Source of the DNA: Monocercomonoides exilis
Taxonomy: Eukaryota; Preaxostyla; Oxymonadida; Polymastigidae
DNA: 64,000 nucleotides
Assembly: GCA_001643675.2 (NCBI GenBank)
Contig: LSRY02000014.1
Location: 1,660,001 to 1,724,000 of the forward strand
Direction of reading: 5' to 3'
The position numbers and the translations under genes are program-made. Positions 24,868 to 36,375 of this stretch are shown piece by piece. Under the pieces are notes generated by a model. It ran no database searches. It was not told the DNA's origin and saw only the letters and a program-made list of their open reading frames with translations. Within the stretch, counting starts at the first letter, position 1. Every line of letters starts with the position of its first letter.

Positions 24868-25909
24868 CTAAACAAATGATGATTAGGGTCAACTTTTTTA
24901 TGGGATTTTTTCCTTTATTGGGATTTTTTTTATTTTCGATAACAAAAAGCTGAGAAGTGTGAAATGGCTTTCAGTATTTGGATAACCGATTTTAACAAAG
25001 TTGATTCGATTTATTACCGGTTTGTTTTTTAATTTTTGTTTATTATTTAACGAGATATTACGTTTTTTTGATAAATACGAATTGGTTTTTTCCACTCAAC
25101 CAAGCATTTCCAGAAAATGAAAAATACTGTTTTCAAAAGCACAAACTTTTATCTATCTGTTTTGAAATTCTTTTTTTGACAAACATTTTTTTCGTGTTAT
25201 TTTTGCATTTCATTTTTTAAACAACATGCTAACATAAAACTGATTATTTCTTTGTGAATACAATGAAATGATAAAAATAAAAATTTGATATGAAAAACAA
25301 ATACTTTGAAAATGAAATGTTGCAAAAATAGAACATAGTTTATTTCTAAATGTTTGGAACAGCCAAATGGTTCCAACTGCTTTTGATCTTTGATCAAACT
25401 TTGGTTTTTTGGATGATTTCTTCACAATTAGAAATTTTTCATATTCAACTTTTAATACACATTTTTATTATAGTATTTGTTTTTCATATCAAATTTTTAT
25501 TTTTATCATTTCATTGTATTCACTAAGAAATAATCAGTTTTATGTTAGCATGTTGTTTAAAAAATGAAATGCAAAAATAACACGAAAAAAATGTTTGTCA
25601 AAAAAAGAATTTCAAAACAGATAGATAAAAGTTTGTGCTTTTGAAAACAGTATTTTTCATTTTCTGGAAATGCTTGGTTGAGTGGAAAAAACCAATTCGT
25701 ATTTATCAAAAAAACGTAATATCTCGTTAAATAATAAACAAAAATTAAAAAACAAACCGGTAATAAATCGAATCAACTTTGTTAAAATCGGTTATCCAAA
25801 TACTGAAAGCCATTTCACACTTCTCAGCTTTTTGTTATCGAAAATAAAAAAAATCCCAATAAAGGAAAAAATCCCATAAAAAAGTTGACCCTAATCATCA
25901 TTAGTTTAG
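24868..25909. repeat. Long inverted repeat, arms about 438 bp, spacer about 166 bp
   Basis: Positions 24868-25305 and 25472-25909 are reverse complements. By eye only two mismatches are seen (near 24876 and near 25252). The same 65-codon frame appears on the minus strand at 24898-25095 and on the plus strand at 25682-25879, which confirms the symmetry; it is probably not a gene. No transposase is present and no clear target duplication flanks it. It could be a foldback transposon, a tandem inverted duplication, or an assembly artefact. Confidence 0.92.
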
Positions 25910-26109
25910 AAAAATATTCTGATATTCGAATCAAGTCTATTGTTTCTCTTTCAGCGAATGATCAAAGAAATTAGTCGATTTCAATCCGAAAGAAACTTTT
26001 TTGTTGATTCTTTGGAGTTTTGTGCAATTTCAAAAATTTGTATTTTTTTTATAAGAAAAAAATATTCAAATGCGCTCAGGAGAAGAATAAAAAAAATTTT
26101 TTTTTGAGA

Positions 26110-26340
26110 AAATATTGGATTTTGAAACGATATATGAACTTTATTTATGAGAATGAAAAATATTTTTCTAATGACAATGAATATTCGTAATTTTGAACAC
26201 ACCGAAAAAAGTTATGATTTCAAAAATTATTTCCCATATAATTAAATGTTTTCATCATTATGATTCTAGCTTTGATGTGAAAAATCAATGAAAGATTTAT
26301 TTATTTACACAAACTGTTTGTTATATGCAAAATCTGAAGT
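26110..26340. repeat. Dispersed repeat, copy 1
   Basis: Shares a core (aatgacaatgaat...ttcg... then an 'acac(a/c)ccgaaaaa.gtt.tgatt' word and AT-rich continuation) with 63230-63420 in the same orientation. It also shares the 'caccccgaaaaaagttatga' part with 61793-61840 in inverse orientation. No coding potential; class unknown. Confidence 0.5.
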
Positions 26341-26926
26341 ATCAACAATGCTTTCTTTAATTCAGAATTTGAAAAAATGGATCATGTTTCATTTTTTTTT
26401 AAATTATGAATTAACTTGTTTCCAGCTGTCTTGTTGATATTCAGGTTCATTGAGAATATATATTTTTAATACAAAAAATGGAAAAAAGAAAATTGATGGT
26501 GATTTTCTTATTCTCTTCATATTCATAAAAAAAATCAAAATTGAAAAGTTCATTAATAAAATAACTTTTTCGTTTTGTTTGAATCAAATCCCGCTCTTTG
26601 AGAGAGAAGTGATATGAAAATGAATAAAGATACGATAAAAAATCTCAGACAAAAAAATTATCAAAAACATAGCAAAGTTCATTAATCCACATTAATGAGC
26701 TTTGCTAACAATTTCACTTTCGGGATTGTTGATTTGGTGACCTTTCTGACATTCTTGTTTCCGATTTCCATATTGAGCATCTTTTGTCTTTATTCTCCCT
26801 TCTTTTCTGCGATTCAAAACAGTTATTGCGAAAAGAGAATACGAAATGTCAATTGACAGACAATTCATTTGTTTGCAATTGTGTGCTTGTAATTTCAAGT
26901 GAATTTTTCTTTAATTTAGAGAAACA

Positions 26927-29900
26927 TCAAACTTCATTTGTTGCTGAAATGTTTTCTGACCCAACAATATCGCTCCCTTCATCTCCGCTCTCGTCTTCCA
27001 CATCAATTGCATCTGATGCTGTTATGATCACCCCACCAGCTGGAAACTTCTGAATGAATATCCTTTTCATCTCAACCAGGGAAGGGCGGTTGAATGGTTG
27101 GGGAGAAAACGCATGATGCACCATTTCTGTGAATGATGTTCCCATTTCTCTTTCCAAGCTTGGCCTCTCCCCTTTCGATATCTTATCTCCTGCCACCTCT
27201 GCCTCATACTCCCCAAATGGGATATCCAGTGTCAGACACTCCCACACCATCATCCCAATCGAGAATGCCACTGACTCCTTTGTTGCTCCCATCTTCTTGT
27301 TCATCTGCAGCTCGGGTGCCTTCCACCTCAGACACTCCTTCCTGTTGTCTTCACAATCCTCAAACGCTGATGAGGGTGGTGGTGAGTCGGTGAATCTCTC
27401 GCTCATCACTGAAACATTTGACGAGGATGAAGAAACCATGGACATCGAAGATATGGATGATGAATCGGAATCATCTGAAGATGAGCAGTCGGAGTGGAGG
27501 GCAATGCAGATCACCATGTGCTCTGAGAACAGCACAATGTGAGGACTGAGGTTGGCCAGCGAAGGCAATTCTTTTTCTTCATCAAATGAATGAAGTGCTC
27601 CATTCGCCACCCAGAACAGAATCTGTGCAGCTGTCTGTTCCCTCTCCTTCAAACTCCCAATCGCCATCTCCTTCTTCTCATTCCTCCCATGAAGCAGCAT
27701 GAACAGTGAATCCCTCAAATCCACAATCAGCTTCTCATGTGGCGATGAGCAGGCCATTGCATCCACCAGATTCGACATCGATGAGGTGGTGGGACACAGA
27801 CTCTCTGCTCGAACAAAAGTGGAATCTGAATCAGTTGTTGAAGCGGTTGAAGTGGATGAGATGGAGGGTGATGGAGTTCTCTTCCTTGTTTCCTCTTCTT
27901 TTTCATCAACCTTCTCCAATGCCCATTCTGGGATCTTGTCTGAGTCTCTCCCCAGGATGTATTCAGTGGAGCCACTCTCAGATAGAAGATGCTCTGATGA
28001 CTCCGAATGTTCCATATTCCTCTCATACACCCTCTTCTTTATCCTCTCATCGTTCTTCTTCTCTGCCTCTCTCTCTGCTCTCCTCCACTGCTCCTCAGGC
28101 GACATCTCCATCGTCACCATCTCAAATGCCTTCGGATCCTTTCTGATGTTGTCATTCACAATCTCTCTCAGATCTTCTGCTTCATTCTTTACCTTCTTCC
28201 ACCGAACAATAAATGCAACTGCAATGATGAGAATAATCAAAAGAAGAACAACAAGCGCAATCACAATCAACAACCAATAAGATTTTCCTTCTTTTCCTCC
28301 TTCAACAATTCTGTCATCTCCCTTTCCTTGGGTTTCGCTTCTGTTCTTCAGGATGAAAGAATCAGTCGATGAAGGAGATTCTTTCTTTCCAAACAGAACA
28401 CTCACACTCACTTCTGTCTCTTCTCCTGCATTGTTTATTGTTTCAATGGGGACTTTTCCATCCACTTCATTTTCTGATACACATCCTTCATTATTGAATT
28501 CATATCTTTCCACAACATCTTCATCACCAACTTGTTTCACAATCTTGAACGATATGTTGCATGGAAGCAACAGCTTTCCTTTGAATTTCAGTAGAAGTTC
28601 TGCTCCCATCTCTTCCTTTGTTTCCACACTTTCCAACACAGGAATGAAGAAGGATGACAATCTCTCGGTAACAATCCCGCTCAATTTACATCCTTCGTTC
28701 AATATCCAAAGAGATGTACTTGGCAAAACTCCATCTCCTCCTTTCAGACTCATCACGTTCAACACTCCTGAATCTGAGCAGAGAATGTTCATCCTGGCTG
28801 ATGGATATCCTTCAATCGATGGATTATTGTTCGTAAATTCTCCTTTCTCAATCTCCACACTTCCTCCATTCATTGTTATTCCCCCTTCAGGAGAATTCGA
28901 GATTGTTGTCTCTTTCATCAAAACAGAACTCTTCACAACATCCACAACAGATCCATCCCATCTGCACATCTCTTCTTCTTTTGCATTCAAACATTTCACA
29001 TTTTTTTCATATGAACTTCCATCAAAAATGCAACAATCCATTTTCATATCCAAACAATTCTCAAATTTCATCAATTTCCCTTTTGTGGTCTTTGATCTCA
29101 CTCCACCCATTGTGAAATTTGTCAATTGAATTGTCTTTTTCATTGATAAGCACGATATCAATGATTCTTCATTTCCTTCAACTGAGATATTTTCTGTTTT
29201 GAAATCCTTGATTGTTAATTGACCACATTCATTTATATCCAATAGAGATTTTGAAATTGTTGAATTGCTAATCGTTAATGAATCAATTACTGATGGAAGT
29301 TGAGATGAAAGATACAATGTGGATTTTTGAAGAATGAGATTTGATATTGAACATTCCATAAGTTGTTGTTCTCCTTTTTCTATGTTTATAATGTGAAATG
29401 GAATGTTTGCTAATGCCTCATTTCCTTCTTCTGCTGATTGTTTTGTTGTGAATGAGCAATTCACAATTTCAAGAATTCCTCCTTCTGGTGAGATCAGTGA
29501 TTCATGTGAAGAAATGAAATTTGAATCAAACACAAAATTCACTCTCAACAATGAGACTGCTCCAGTTGTTGTTACCAATCCATCCTTTGTTTTTTTTATA
29601 CTTGATTTCACTTCAACTTTGCACATCTCCCTGCTCTTTGAACACAAGCTCATTTCCTCCAGATTCATCTCTTCCTCAATTAAACTCCCTTCTATCACGA
29701 GTATTTGACTAATCAGCTCTGAAGTCAGATGAGTCATTCCATGATTAATTGAGTTACAAGGAAGAATGTTCGTTCCACATTGCCTCTCATCCGATCCATT
29801 CACACTGCTCACAATGATTGTGTCGCTCTGATGAATCGTCACAAATCCAATCAGATCTGTATCACTTTGATAATCACATTCATCTCTTCCATATATCGCA

Positions 29901-32900
29901 TTCATCCGGGTGTAACGGCCTTCTCGAAGATCAAATCGAAATTGGCTTTCATTGATTTGTGAGGTGATGTTATAACATTCGATGAAAATGTCATTCCCCA
30001 CTCTTGCTGTATTTGAACTGAACTTCATCCCCACAAATGTGAAATTCAAATCTCCTCTTTCCTTTGTTGCCAGATAAACTCCTCCTCCTCTTCCTGAACT
30101 GTAACTGCAGCTACAATGGCTGATTGTTGAGTCAATCACCTGCATTGATCCAGATGCACCCAACGTGAAGAATATTGCCCCTCCTTTTTCACTTGTTTCT
30201 GCCTTGTCTTCTGTGATGTTGCTCTCCTTGACATCCAAATCTATCTTTTTCTCACTTTTTGACTCAAAAATGCTTGGCCCATTATCACTTCTCTTCACTC
30301 CTGAAAATGATGAATTATCAATTTTGAGATTCATTTCCTCTCCTCCTTCATTTATCTTCAATCCTGGTTCAGTTCCCTTGATCGACAAAATGCAACCTCC
30401 ACTTTCATTCAACGACTCCACTCGAACATTTAAGAAATGGCAAGAAACTCCATAATCACGAATGACAAAAATACTGTTTCCAACATTGCACGACTCCATC
30501 GACAAATCATTCACTTCCACACTTCCTCCAATCACATCCAAAAATACACAATCAAATCCAATATTAGCTCCAGCCTCTGAATGAAATGAACATCCATATA
30601 TTATCAAATCTCCAGCTCTGTTCGAAATGATTGTTTTGGCTGAGTTGTCAAATCCAGACGTCAGTTGGAGATGGATATTTGTCAATTCAAGATGAATATC
30701 ATTTCCCATGAAATATTCCAGCTGACTTCCAATTGCCTTTTCAAAATTCAATATTGCTTTTGTCTCTTCTTCTCCCATTGAAGAATCCTTTTTGATCTGA
30801 TAATTGGACAAGTTGAATGAATCTCGAATGATAGTTGATTCTTCAATCTGAATTGTTTTCTTTCCATCTCCTTCTTTCATGTTTTTCATCCCTTTCCACA
30901 TCGAGAAACAAGGCTCTTCTTCACTTCCACATCTTACAACATCAAATCCCTCAAATGATACAAATATCTCAAAGGAGCTATATGGAACGAGGAACATGAA
31001 CAGATCTTTATTTGAATGATAGCTGTCACTCCCAACAAACAGAGTTTTATCATTAATCATTGATGAATAATCGAAATTGAATGATTCATTTGTCACAGAA
31101 GAATTAAAATCCTTTCCCATAATGAACATGTTCTTTCCATATTCTGCATCATTTCCATCAAATACAAGAGTATCAATCAATTCAAACTTTGCATCTGCAT
31201 CCACCAATGAAAGAAAAATCCCTCCTCCTTTCCCTTCACTTCCACTCGTTGATGAGGCGCAACACTTTTCAAATCTTGCTGATGACACATGCAGCTCAGA
31301 GGGATTCTTCAATGAAACCAATAGTCCTCCCCCTCCTTTTCCATTCTCACTCACCTCGCATGAGATGAATGAGCTGTTCTCAATTCTGATTGTGCATTTG
31401 CTCCTATCTTCATTTGAATCAACACAAACGCATCCACCATCTCCTTTCACTCTCGTGATGTTCTCAAATGATGTGTTCTTCAACGTGATTGATGAACAAT
31501 TCTCAACCTTAATTACTCCACAACTCGGCATATCACAATTTGTTATCGAACAATTCTGGATTGTGGCTGAGCTGCTTGTGGCAATCTCTATCAGCCCATT
31601 CACTCCATTTGATGTTGTTTTGTTGATAATCACCTCATCCATCATGCATTCACAACTTCCATTCACAACAATCACACTTTTCACAAATCTCACTTCTCTA
31701 ACACTCCCTCCACATCTCATCCGAATAATCTCCACTTTCCCTTCACTTGCACTCACAAACACATAATTCACTGAATCCACTTCACTTCCCATCTTTATCC
31801 CGCAATCAGCAAATTTCAATATCCCTCTTGTCGAATGGACAAATGATGATCGATCCCCAATAGATCCTCCCAATTCAAACAATATCCCTGTGATCGTTGA
31901 TGAAACATTGTTCATCACCAACGCTTCTTGTGTTTTTGTTCCTGTTCCTCCAACAATTATCCCAGAATTTTTTTCACTTGAATCAATCTCATATGACTGT
32001 TCAACAAACTGAACTTCTTCATCAAATGAAAATGTGCTTGCCAGTCTGATCACTCTCTTTGAACTCGGAAACTGAACTTCTCCAACATTCCCAATTCCTC
32101 TGCATGGGTAATCTTCATATCCACACAGCCTGAATTCACTTCCTTGTTCTCTCCCACTCACATATGCTGGTGATGAAAATGTTCGAAGAAACACAACAAG
32201 TGGAACAATCAGTTCTTCCTTGTTTCTTTCTCTTCCACAAAGTTCATCAAACTTTGCAATGTTAATTCCAATTTCTGGATTGAATCCAATTGAAGTGCTG
32301 TTGACAACAGCCGACAAGTCCTGTGCTTCTACAAATAGACTCTTCCCTCTCAATGTTGCAGCACAACTCTCAAAGTTCACTGATGTTATCTCAAACTTGC
32401 ATGAGTCATCCACCAAACATAACATCACCCCTCCTCCAAGCCCGCTGCAACTGCATTGACTGAATGTTGTTGTCCCTCCATTGCATGATGATGACGTTCC
32501 AATAAGAACCTTGCTCGTTGCTTCTTCCAACTCAATTTTTATTCCCCCTCCATTCCCATTCAGACACTCACAGTTCGCCATTGTAGTGTTCCACACCACA
32601 AATGTCTCTCCTGCTTTCACACTCTTCGCCACCACTGCTCCATCTCCTATTGCTCGATGGACATTCTGTATTTTCACATTTGCCAGAATGCTCTCTCTAG
32701 ATGCAGATCCTGCTGATGAAGGCTCAGAAAAAAGAGCTTCAGATATTTTCATATCCCTGATCTCAATGTTGTCCATGGACAGTTGTGAGAGTGGCATCAC
32801 AAACAAAGATGAGGATATCACATGTTCTTCTTCTGAGACACTTGATGAGATAAGCACATCTTCCAGCATTAGTGATCCGCTCCCATCAGATACAACAAAC

Positions 32901-35116
32901 ACATTCGGAGATGAACTTCTTTTTGTGTTGTAGTCGATTCCCATATGCAACACCTCCAGTTGTCCACTTGTCACACTGAACAGTGTTGTCGAAGCCTCAG
33001 AAAGGGAATTTATTTCGATCACACTTTCTTCCCTTCCTTTTCCAATCAAACTGATTCGCTTTTCGCCAACGTTGATTGTTTCTTCTTCGCTCTGATGCTT
33101 CCCCTCAAAAACTGTGACTGTGGAATTCAATTGTTGATCACTTTTTTTGACTGCAAATCCAATTGTCTTGCATGTTGTTGACTCACTTGTTATGCACAAC
33201 TCATTCGAATCATCTCCATTCACATCCACAAACCGATTCTTCATCCCATCCTTTAACCATCCCTTTTTTTCAAAATGTTGAAATTCCCAATCGCTCGTTC
33301 CATATGAATAGCATATTCTATTATCATCTGTGTTTGTTGTGTATGATTCAAAGAAAGGATTGCATGAAAAAAACTCCTTTTTGTCATCAGAAAAGAAAAT
33401 ATCATGCCCGTATGGTGTGGAGTTTGTGCAAATGCAATTGTGAAAGAAAAAGAAATAAAAATAAATTCTGTCACTTGGATCACTTTCTTTTACCGGATAT
33501 AATCTTATTCCTCCTCCATGTGAAACAGCAGAGCAAGAAATAAAAAGGATGCTCCTCATATTAAACTCAGCAGGAACACCATAGCAATACATCCCTCCTC
33601 CATAAGATTTTGAAATTGAACAAAAAACTAATGAACATTCAAACATACACTCAACTTTGCTTTCTTCGTTTTTTTGCACTTTGAAGCTTTTTGTCTCATT
33701 ATCAAGAATGTCACTGAGACATAGACCCCCTCCATCATACTCAGCTTTTCCATTCAGAAATTCACACCTACTGATTTGGACATTTGATGATATAAACTGA
33801 ACAATTGCTCCTCCTCCTAAATAATTTTGAGCAATGCATCCATTGAAAGAACTGTTCACAATCTCAACAGATTTTATTTTATGGCAATGAATACCACCTC
33901 CACACCAATATGCAGTGCATCCATTGAACACACAATGAGAAACAGAAAGTTCTCCATTCTCTTGGTCATGCATGCAAATAGCACCGCCATTCGATGCTCC
34001 ATCGTCATACGATTCAACTGTCCCTGTAGCCTTCGATCCGTTCCATTCACACCAAAGAAAAGTGTTTTTCCCATTGTCAGTTGTGTTTTGTCTCCCTGGA
34101 CTCAACTTATTCTCCTTGTTTCCAATGTGTTCAACATTCCTTGTTCGACAACACCCAATGAAGGATGTGTTTGAGGCTGTCAAAGAGGTCAAGGGGTTGT
34201 TGATGGAGGGGACAATCCCTCCATCACATGCATCACAAACAGACATGAAAGTGCAGCTGCTCATCACACAAAAGGATTCACACAAGAGTTCATTCAAAGA
34301 TGAACATGTTAAAGGTGATGTTGAAATGTTGCAAAAGGACAGTTCGGAGAGTGAGGCAAATGGCACAAGGGGAGATGCCAGAAATGGGGCTGATGACACA
34401 CAAAAAGATGAGAAATGAGAGGAACAAATGGACACATGGCAATTTTCTGAATGATCCCCTTTGAATGGTTTTGAAGAGAACAGAGATGGGCATTTCTGCA
34501 AATGTGAATCCAAAGGGAATCGGAGAGATATGTTTGTGAATAGCCCACAGCCGCCATTCAAACAAAATGGAGGCTTTTCTCCCCTTATTTCTATCCCGCA
34601 TCTGCTCACTTCAACAAAACATCCACTCATGGCATTCAAGATACTATTGCAGTCATTTGGCATCAATCCCAGAGAATGGAGTTTTATTGAAGAATTCGCA
34701 ATCATGAAGCTTCCTTCAATCCAACTTTCATCTCCAAATCTTTGTCTTTTCCAGATTTTTAGTTCATCAGTCATGTTTGTTCCACAATCCACTTCATATG
34801 GACTGGATTCTCCAAATTTGAGTTTTTCATCATTCCCTACTTTTCCATCTCCATTCTTCGTTCTTTCGATTTTCTCTGAATGTCTCATCTCATCTTCTTT
34901 TCTTTCAACATCCGTTTCAAATGTGTTTCCATTGGCAAATATTCCCTTTTGAAACACATTCATCCACGTGCTTTCAAGATTATCTGCAATTTCTTCTTTC
35001 TTCAATTCCTCAATTTGACATGTTTCATCGCTTGAAGCATCATAACGCATGCATTGAAAATATATTATGCAAGCAAAACAGCATATTTTTGAAAGCATTG
35101 AAACCAGCACACACAA
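26927..35116 (-). CDS. Large beta-helix surface receptor-like protein with TM helix and pseudokinase tail
   Basis: One frame of 2729 codons. A hydrophobic N-terminus (residues 1-22, MLSKICCFACIIYF) is read as a signal peptide. Residues about 30-2270 are right-handed parallel beta-helix sequence of pectin-lyase/Pmp type: repeated GGG[IV], SSF..C and FE.C.A motifs with many N-glycosylation sequons. The ectodomain is divided into five blocks by linkers of the type CG....PC..I..G (for example CGTNILPCNSINHGM). A transmembrane helix lies at 2281-2304, then RWKKVKNEAEDLREIV. The tail (2305-2729) resembles a protein-kinase domain. An APE motif is at 2600-2602 and SIG..VWE at 2619-2626, but the glycine loop, HRD aspartate (LSPHIVLF instead) and DFG are absent, so it is read as a pseudokinase. 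The stop is TGA. A cell-surface adhesion or recognition role is inferred. Confidence 0.88.
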   Translation of the reverse strand: MCVLVSMLSKICCFACIIYFQCMRYDASSDETCQIEELKKEEIADNLESTWMNVFQKGIFANGNTFETDVERKEDEMRHSEKIERTKNGDGKVGNDEKLKFGESSPYEVDCGTNMTDELKIWKRQRFGDESWIEGSFMIANSSIKLHSLGLMPNDCNSILNAMSGCFVEVSRCGIEIRGEKPPFCLNGGCGLFTNISLRFPLDSHLQKCPSLFSSKPFKGDHSENCHVSICSSHFSSFCVSSAPFLASPLVPFASLSELSFCNISTSPLTCSSLNELLCESFCVMSSCTFMSVCDACDGGIVPSINNPLTSLTASNTSFIGCCRTRNVEHIGNKENKLSPGRQNTTDNGKNTFLWCEWNGSKATGTVESYDDGASNGGAICMHDQENGELSVSHCVFNGCTAYWCGGGIHCHKIKSVEIVNSSFNGCIAQNYLGGGAIVQFISSNVQISRCEFLNGKAEYDGGGLCLSDILDNETKSFKVQKNEESKVECMFECSLVFCSISKSYGGGMYCYGVPAEFNMRSILFISCSAVSHGGGIRLYPVKESDPSDRIYFYFFFFHNCICTNSTPYGHDIFFSDDKKEFFSCNPFFESYTTNTDDNRICYSYGTSDWEFQHFEKKGWLKDGMKNRFVDVNGDDSNELCITSESTTCKTIGFAVKKSDQQLNSTVTVFEGKHQSEEETINVGEKRISLIGKGREESVIEINSLSEASTTLFSVTSGQLEVLHMGIDYNTKRSSSPNVFVVSDGSGSLMLEDVLISSSVSEEEHVISSSLFVMPLSQLSMDNIEIRDMKISEALFSEPSSAGSASRESILANVKIQNVHRAIGDGAVVAKSVKAGETFVVWNTTMANCECLNGNGGGIKIELEEATSKVLIGTSSSCNGGTTTFSQCSCSGLGGGVMLCLVDDSCKFEITSVNFESCAATLRGKSLFVEAQDLSAVVNSTSIGFNPEIGINIAKFDELCGRERNKEELIVPLVVFLRTFSSPAYVSGREQGSEFRLCGYEDYPCRGIGNVGEVQFPSSKRVIRLASTFSFDEEVQFVEQSYEIDSSEKNSGIIVGGTGTKTQEALVMNNVSSTITGILFELGGSIGDRSSFVHSTRGILKFADCGIKMGSEVDSVNYVFVSASEGKVEIIRMRCGGSVREVRFVKSVIVVNGSCECMMDEVIINKTTSNGVNGLIEIATSSSATIQNCSITNCDMPSCGVIKVENCSSITLKNTSFENITRVKGDGGCVCVDSNEDRSKCTIRIENSSFISCEVSENGKGGGGLLVSLKNPSELHVSSARFEKCCASSTSGSEGKGGGIFLSLVDADAKFELIDTLVFDGNDAEYGKNMFIMGKDFNSSVTNESFNFDYSSMINDKTLFVGSDSYHSNKDLFMFLVPYSSFEIFVSFEGFDVVRCGSEEEPCFSMWKGMKNMKEGDGKKTIQIEESTIIRDSFNLSNYQIKKDSSMGEEETKAILNFEKAIGSQLEYFMGNDIHLELTNIHLQLTSGFDNSAKTIISNRAGDLIIYGCSFHSEAGANIGFDCVFLDVIGGSVEVNDLSMESCNVGNSIFVIRDYGVSCHFLNVRVESLNESGGCILSIKGTEPGLKINEGGEEMNLKIDNSSFSGVKRSDNGPSIFESKSEKKIDLDVKESNITEDKAETSEKGGAIFFTLGASGSMQVIDSTISHCSCSYSSGRGGGVYLATKERGDLNFTFVGMKFSSNTARVGNDIFIECYNITSQINESQFRFDLREGRYTRMNAIYGRDECDYQSDTDLIGFVTIHQSDTIIVSSVNGSDERQCGTNILPCNSINHGMTHLTSELISQILVIEGSLIEEEMNLEEMSLCSKSREMCKVEVKSSIKKTKDGLVTTTGAVSLLRVNFVFDSNFISSHESLISPEGGILEIVNCSFTTKQSAEEGNEALANIPFHIINIEKGEQQLMECSISNLILQKSTLYLSSQLPSVIDSLTISNSTISKSLLDINECGQLTIKDFKTENISVEGNEESLISCLSMKKTIQLTNFTMGGVRSKTTKGKLMKFENCLDMKMDCCIFDGSSYEKNVKCLNAKEEEMCRWDGSVVDVVKSSVLMKETTISNSPEGGITMNGGSVEIEKGEFTNNNPSIEGYPSARMNILCSDSGVLNVMSLKGGDGVLPSTSLWILNEGCKLSGIVTERLSSFFIPVLESVETKEEMGAELLLKFKGKLLLPCNISFKIVKQVGDEDVVERYEFNNEGCVSENEVDGKVPIETINNAGEETEVSVSVLFGKKESPSSTDSFILKNRSETQGKGDDRIVEGGKEGKSYWLLIVIALVVLLLIILIIAVAFIVRWKKVKNEAEDLREIVNDNIRKDPKAFEMVTMEMSPEEQWRRAEREAEKKNDERIKKRVYERNMEHSESSEHLLSESGSTEYILGRDSDKIPEWALEKVDEKEEETRKRTPSPSISSTSTASTTDSDSTFVRAESLCPTTSSMSNLVDAMACSSPHEKLIVDLRDSLFMLLHGRNEKKEMAIGSLKEREQTAAQILFWVANGALHSFDEEKELPSLANLSPHIVLFSEHMVICIALHSDCSSSDDSDSSSISSMSMVSSSSSNVSVMSERFTDSPPPSSAFEDCEDNRKECLRWKAPELQMNKKMGATKESVAFSIGMMVWECLTLDIPFGEYEAEVAGDKISKGERPSLEREMGTSFTEMVHHAFSPQPFNRPSLVEMKRIFIQKFPAGGVIITASDAIDVEDESGDEGSDIVGSENISATNEV
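27161..27975 (-). repeat. Homogenised cytoplasmic-tail block, copy A
   Basis: These about 815 bp are nearly identical to 51216-52024 (I count roughly eight base differences). They encode the tail from the DSDKIPEWALEKVDEKEEET region to KISKGERP. The ectodomain coding sequence of the two genes is far more divergent. Confidence 0.9.
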
Positions 35117-36375
35117 GGAATGTCCTTTTCTTTTTTTTCCTGATTTCTTATTTTTTATTATGGGAGAAAAATCAAAAAAATGAAAAAATGGTTCTTTGAA
35201 TAGAAAAAATTCAATGAATAACTATTTCAATCAAACGTTTTGACTATTTGAAAATGAAAGATCTTAAATATAATACCAATAGGAAAACCAGTTTCTTTTG
35301 ATGCCTTGATATTTCAGCCATCACGGAGAATACAACACACACTCAACACAGTTGTGAGAACTATTTTTTTGAAGTGTCTTTTAGAGATGTTGCATTACAA
35401 TCAGAAGCATCATCCGGATTGGAGAAGTTAAAAGAAACATTCTTATTTTATCGAAAAGATGAAGTTTGAATTTCAAAAATTTGATGATAATTCAGCAGTT
35501 TTATTTGTTTTGTGATAATTCAACCTTTTATTTTTTATTCATATCAAACATCAGGAACTGTGGAGATATTTTAAAAGTTTTGATAATTTATTCTTGCTTT
35601 GGCAAAATAAAACATTCTCAACCAAAGGAATGGGATGCATGGAAGAAGTTAATAGAAGCCTTTATTGCTGGATTTTTTATTGATAATTTGGATGAATTTT
35701 GTGTGTTGTGGAGAGAAAGAGATTCAGTTTCTGTCAAAGGAAAGTTTCAATTTGGGAAAAAGAGCCAAGATTATTTTTTATGGAGAAGGCAACGAAGCTA
35801 TCATAAGGGATGAAAGTTGTGATGGGTGTGCAATTTGTTCTGTTTTATATGAATGTTATTCATGAAAAACGAAATTGTTTATTTTTTGTTGTGTTTCAGA
35901 ATGGCAATTTTGCATTGATTTTGATCTTTTCATTCTCATGAAACAAAGCATTTGAAGTTACATGGCTTCTGCAAGATATCTTTTGATTCTGGAAGACTTC
36001 TTTTGGAAGATGGCTTTGAGGGAAAGAAAAACTGAAGAACTGAGGATATTTGAGGAAGAAAAGAGATTTCGAAGGATATTGGATATTGAAACAGAATCAG
36101 ATAGAAATCTATTTTTGCTGGTGGAATTTTGAGAATTGCAACGAGATACAAAGACAGTTTGGGATGAGAATGAAATTGAAGAGAAGAGGAACAATCAACA
36201 TTGACCGCGATGATGAATACGAAAGGAAGAAGGCAGCAGATGACAATCGGACTGGAACAAGAGCCATTGAAAGAAGCTCATTGGACTTGATGTATTTTTG
36301 TATGAATTTTTGGGAATTGATTGAAAAGAGGGGGATAGGAAAGGAAAATGAGAAGCAAAAGAAGAGATCAGGCAT
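35117..36375. other. Region with weak plus-strand coding-like patches
   Basis: Upstream of the large receptor gene. From about 35590 to 35865 (+) two overlapping frames look protein-like (KEWDAWKKLIEAFIAGFF, then AKIIFYGEGNEAIIRDES and CDGCAICSVLYECYS) but a one-base change is needed to join them. A further frame at 35962-36132 (+) reads MASARYLLILEDFFWKMALR before a stop. None matches a family I know; they may be decayed exons. Confidence 0.25.

Larger units (their letters stand above)
24600..26926. other. Intergenic region with inverted repeat and dispersed repeat
   Basis: Apart from the long inverted repeat and a segment (about 26110-26340) related to sequences near 61.8 and 63.3 kb, this is A/T-rich DNA. 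An open frame at 26692-26898 (-) lies 29 bp beyond the stop of the next gene and has protein-like composition. It may be an alternative last exon, but I could not support it. Confidence 0.5.

Noticed and set aside
24898-25879. Identical 65-codon frame in both arms of the inverted repeat
   Set aside because: It is short and Lys/Ile/Asn-rich as expected for A/T-rich DNA; it is duplicated only because the repeat is.
26692-26898. Possible last exon of the receptor gene
   Set aside because: No counterpart in the second gene and no clear splice pair; the TGA at 26927 ends the frame normally.
28353-35199. Many plus-strand open frames of 100-300 codons opposite the receptor genes
   Set aside because: They are antisense shadows: Ser/Pro/His-rich, without domains, fragmented where the minus frame is continuous.
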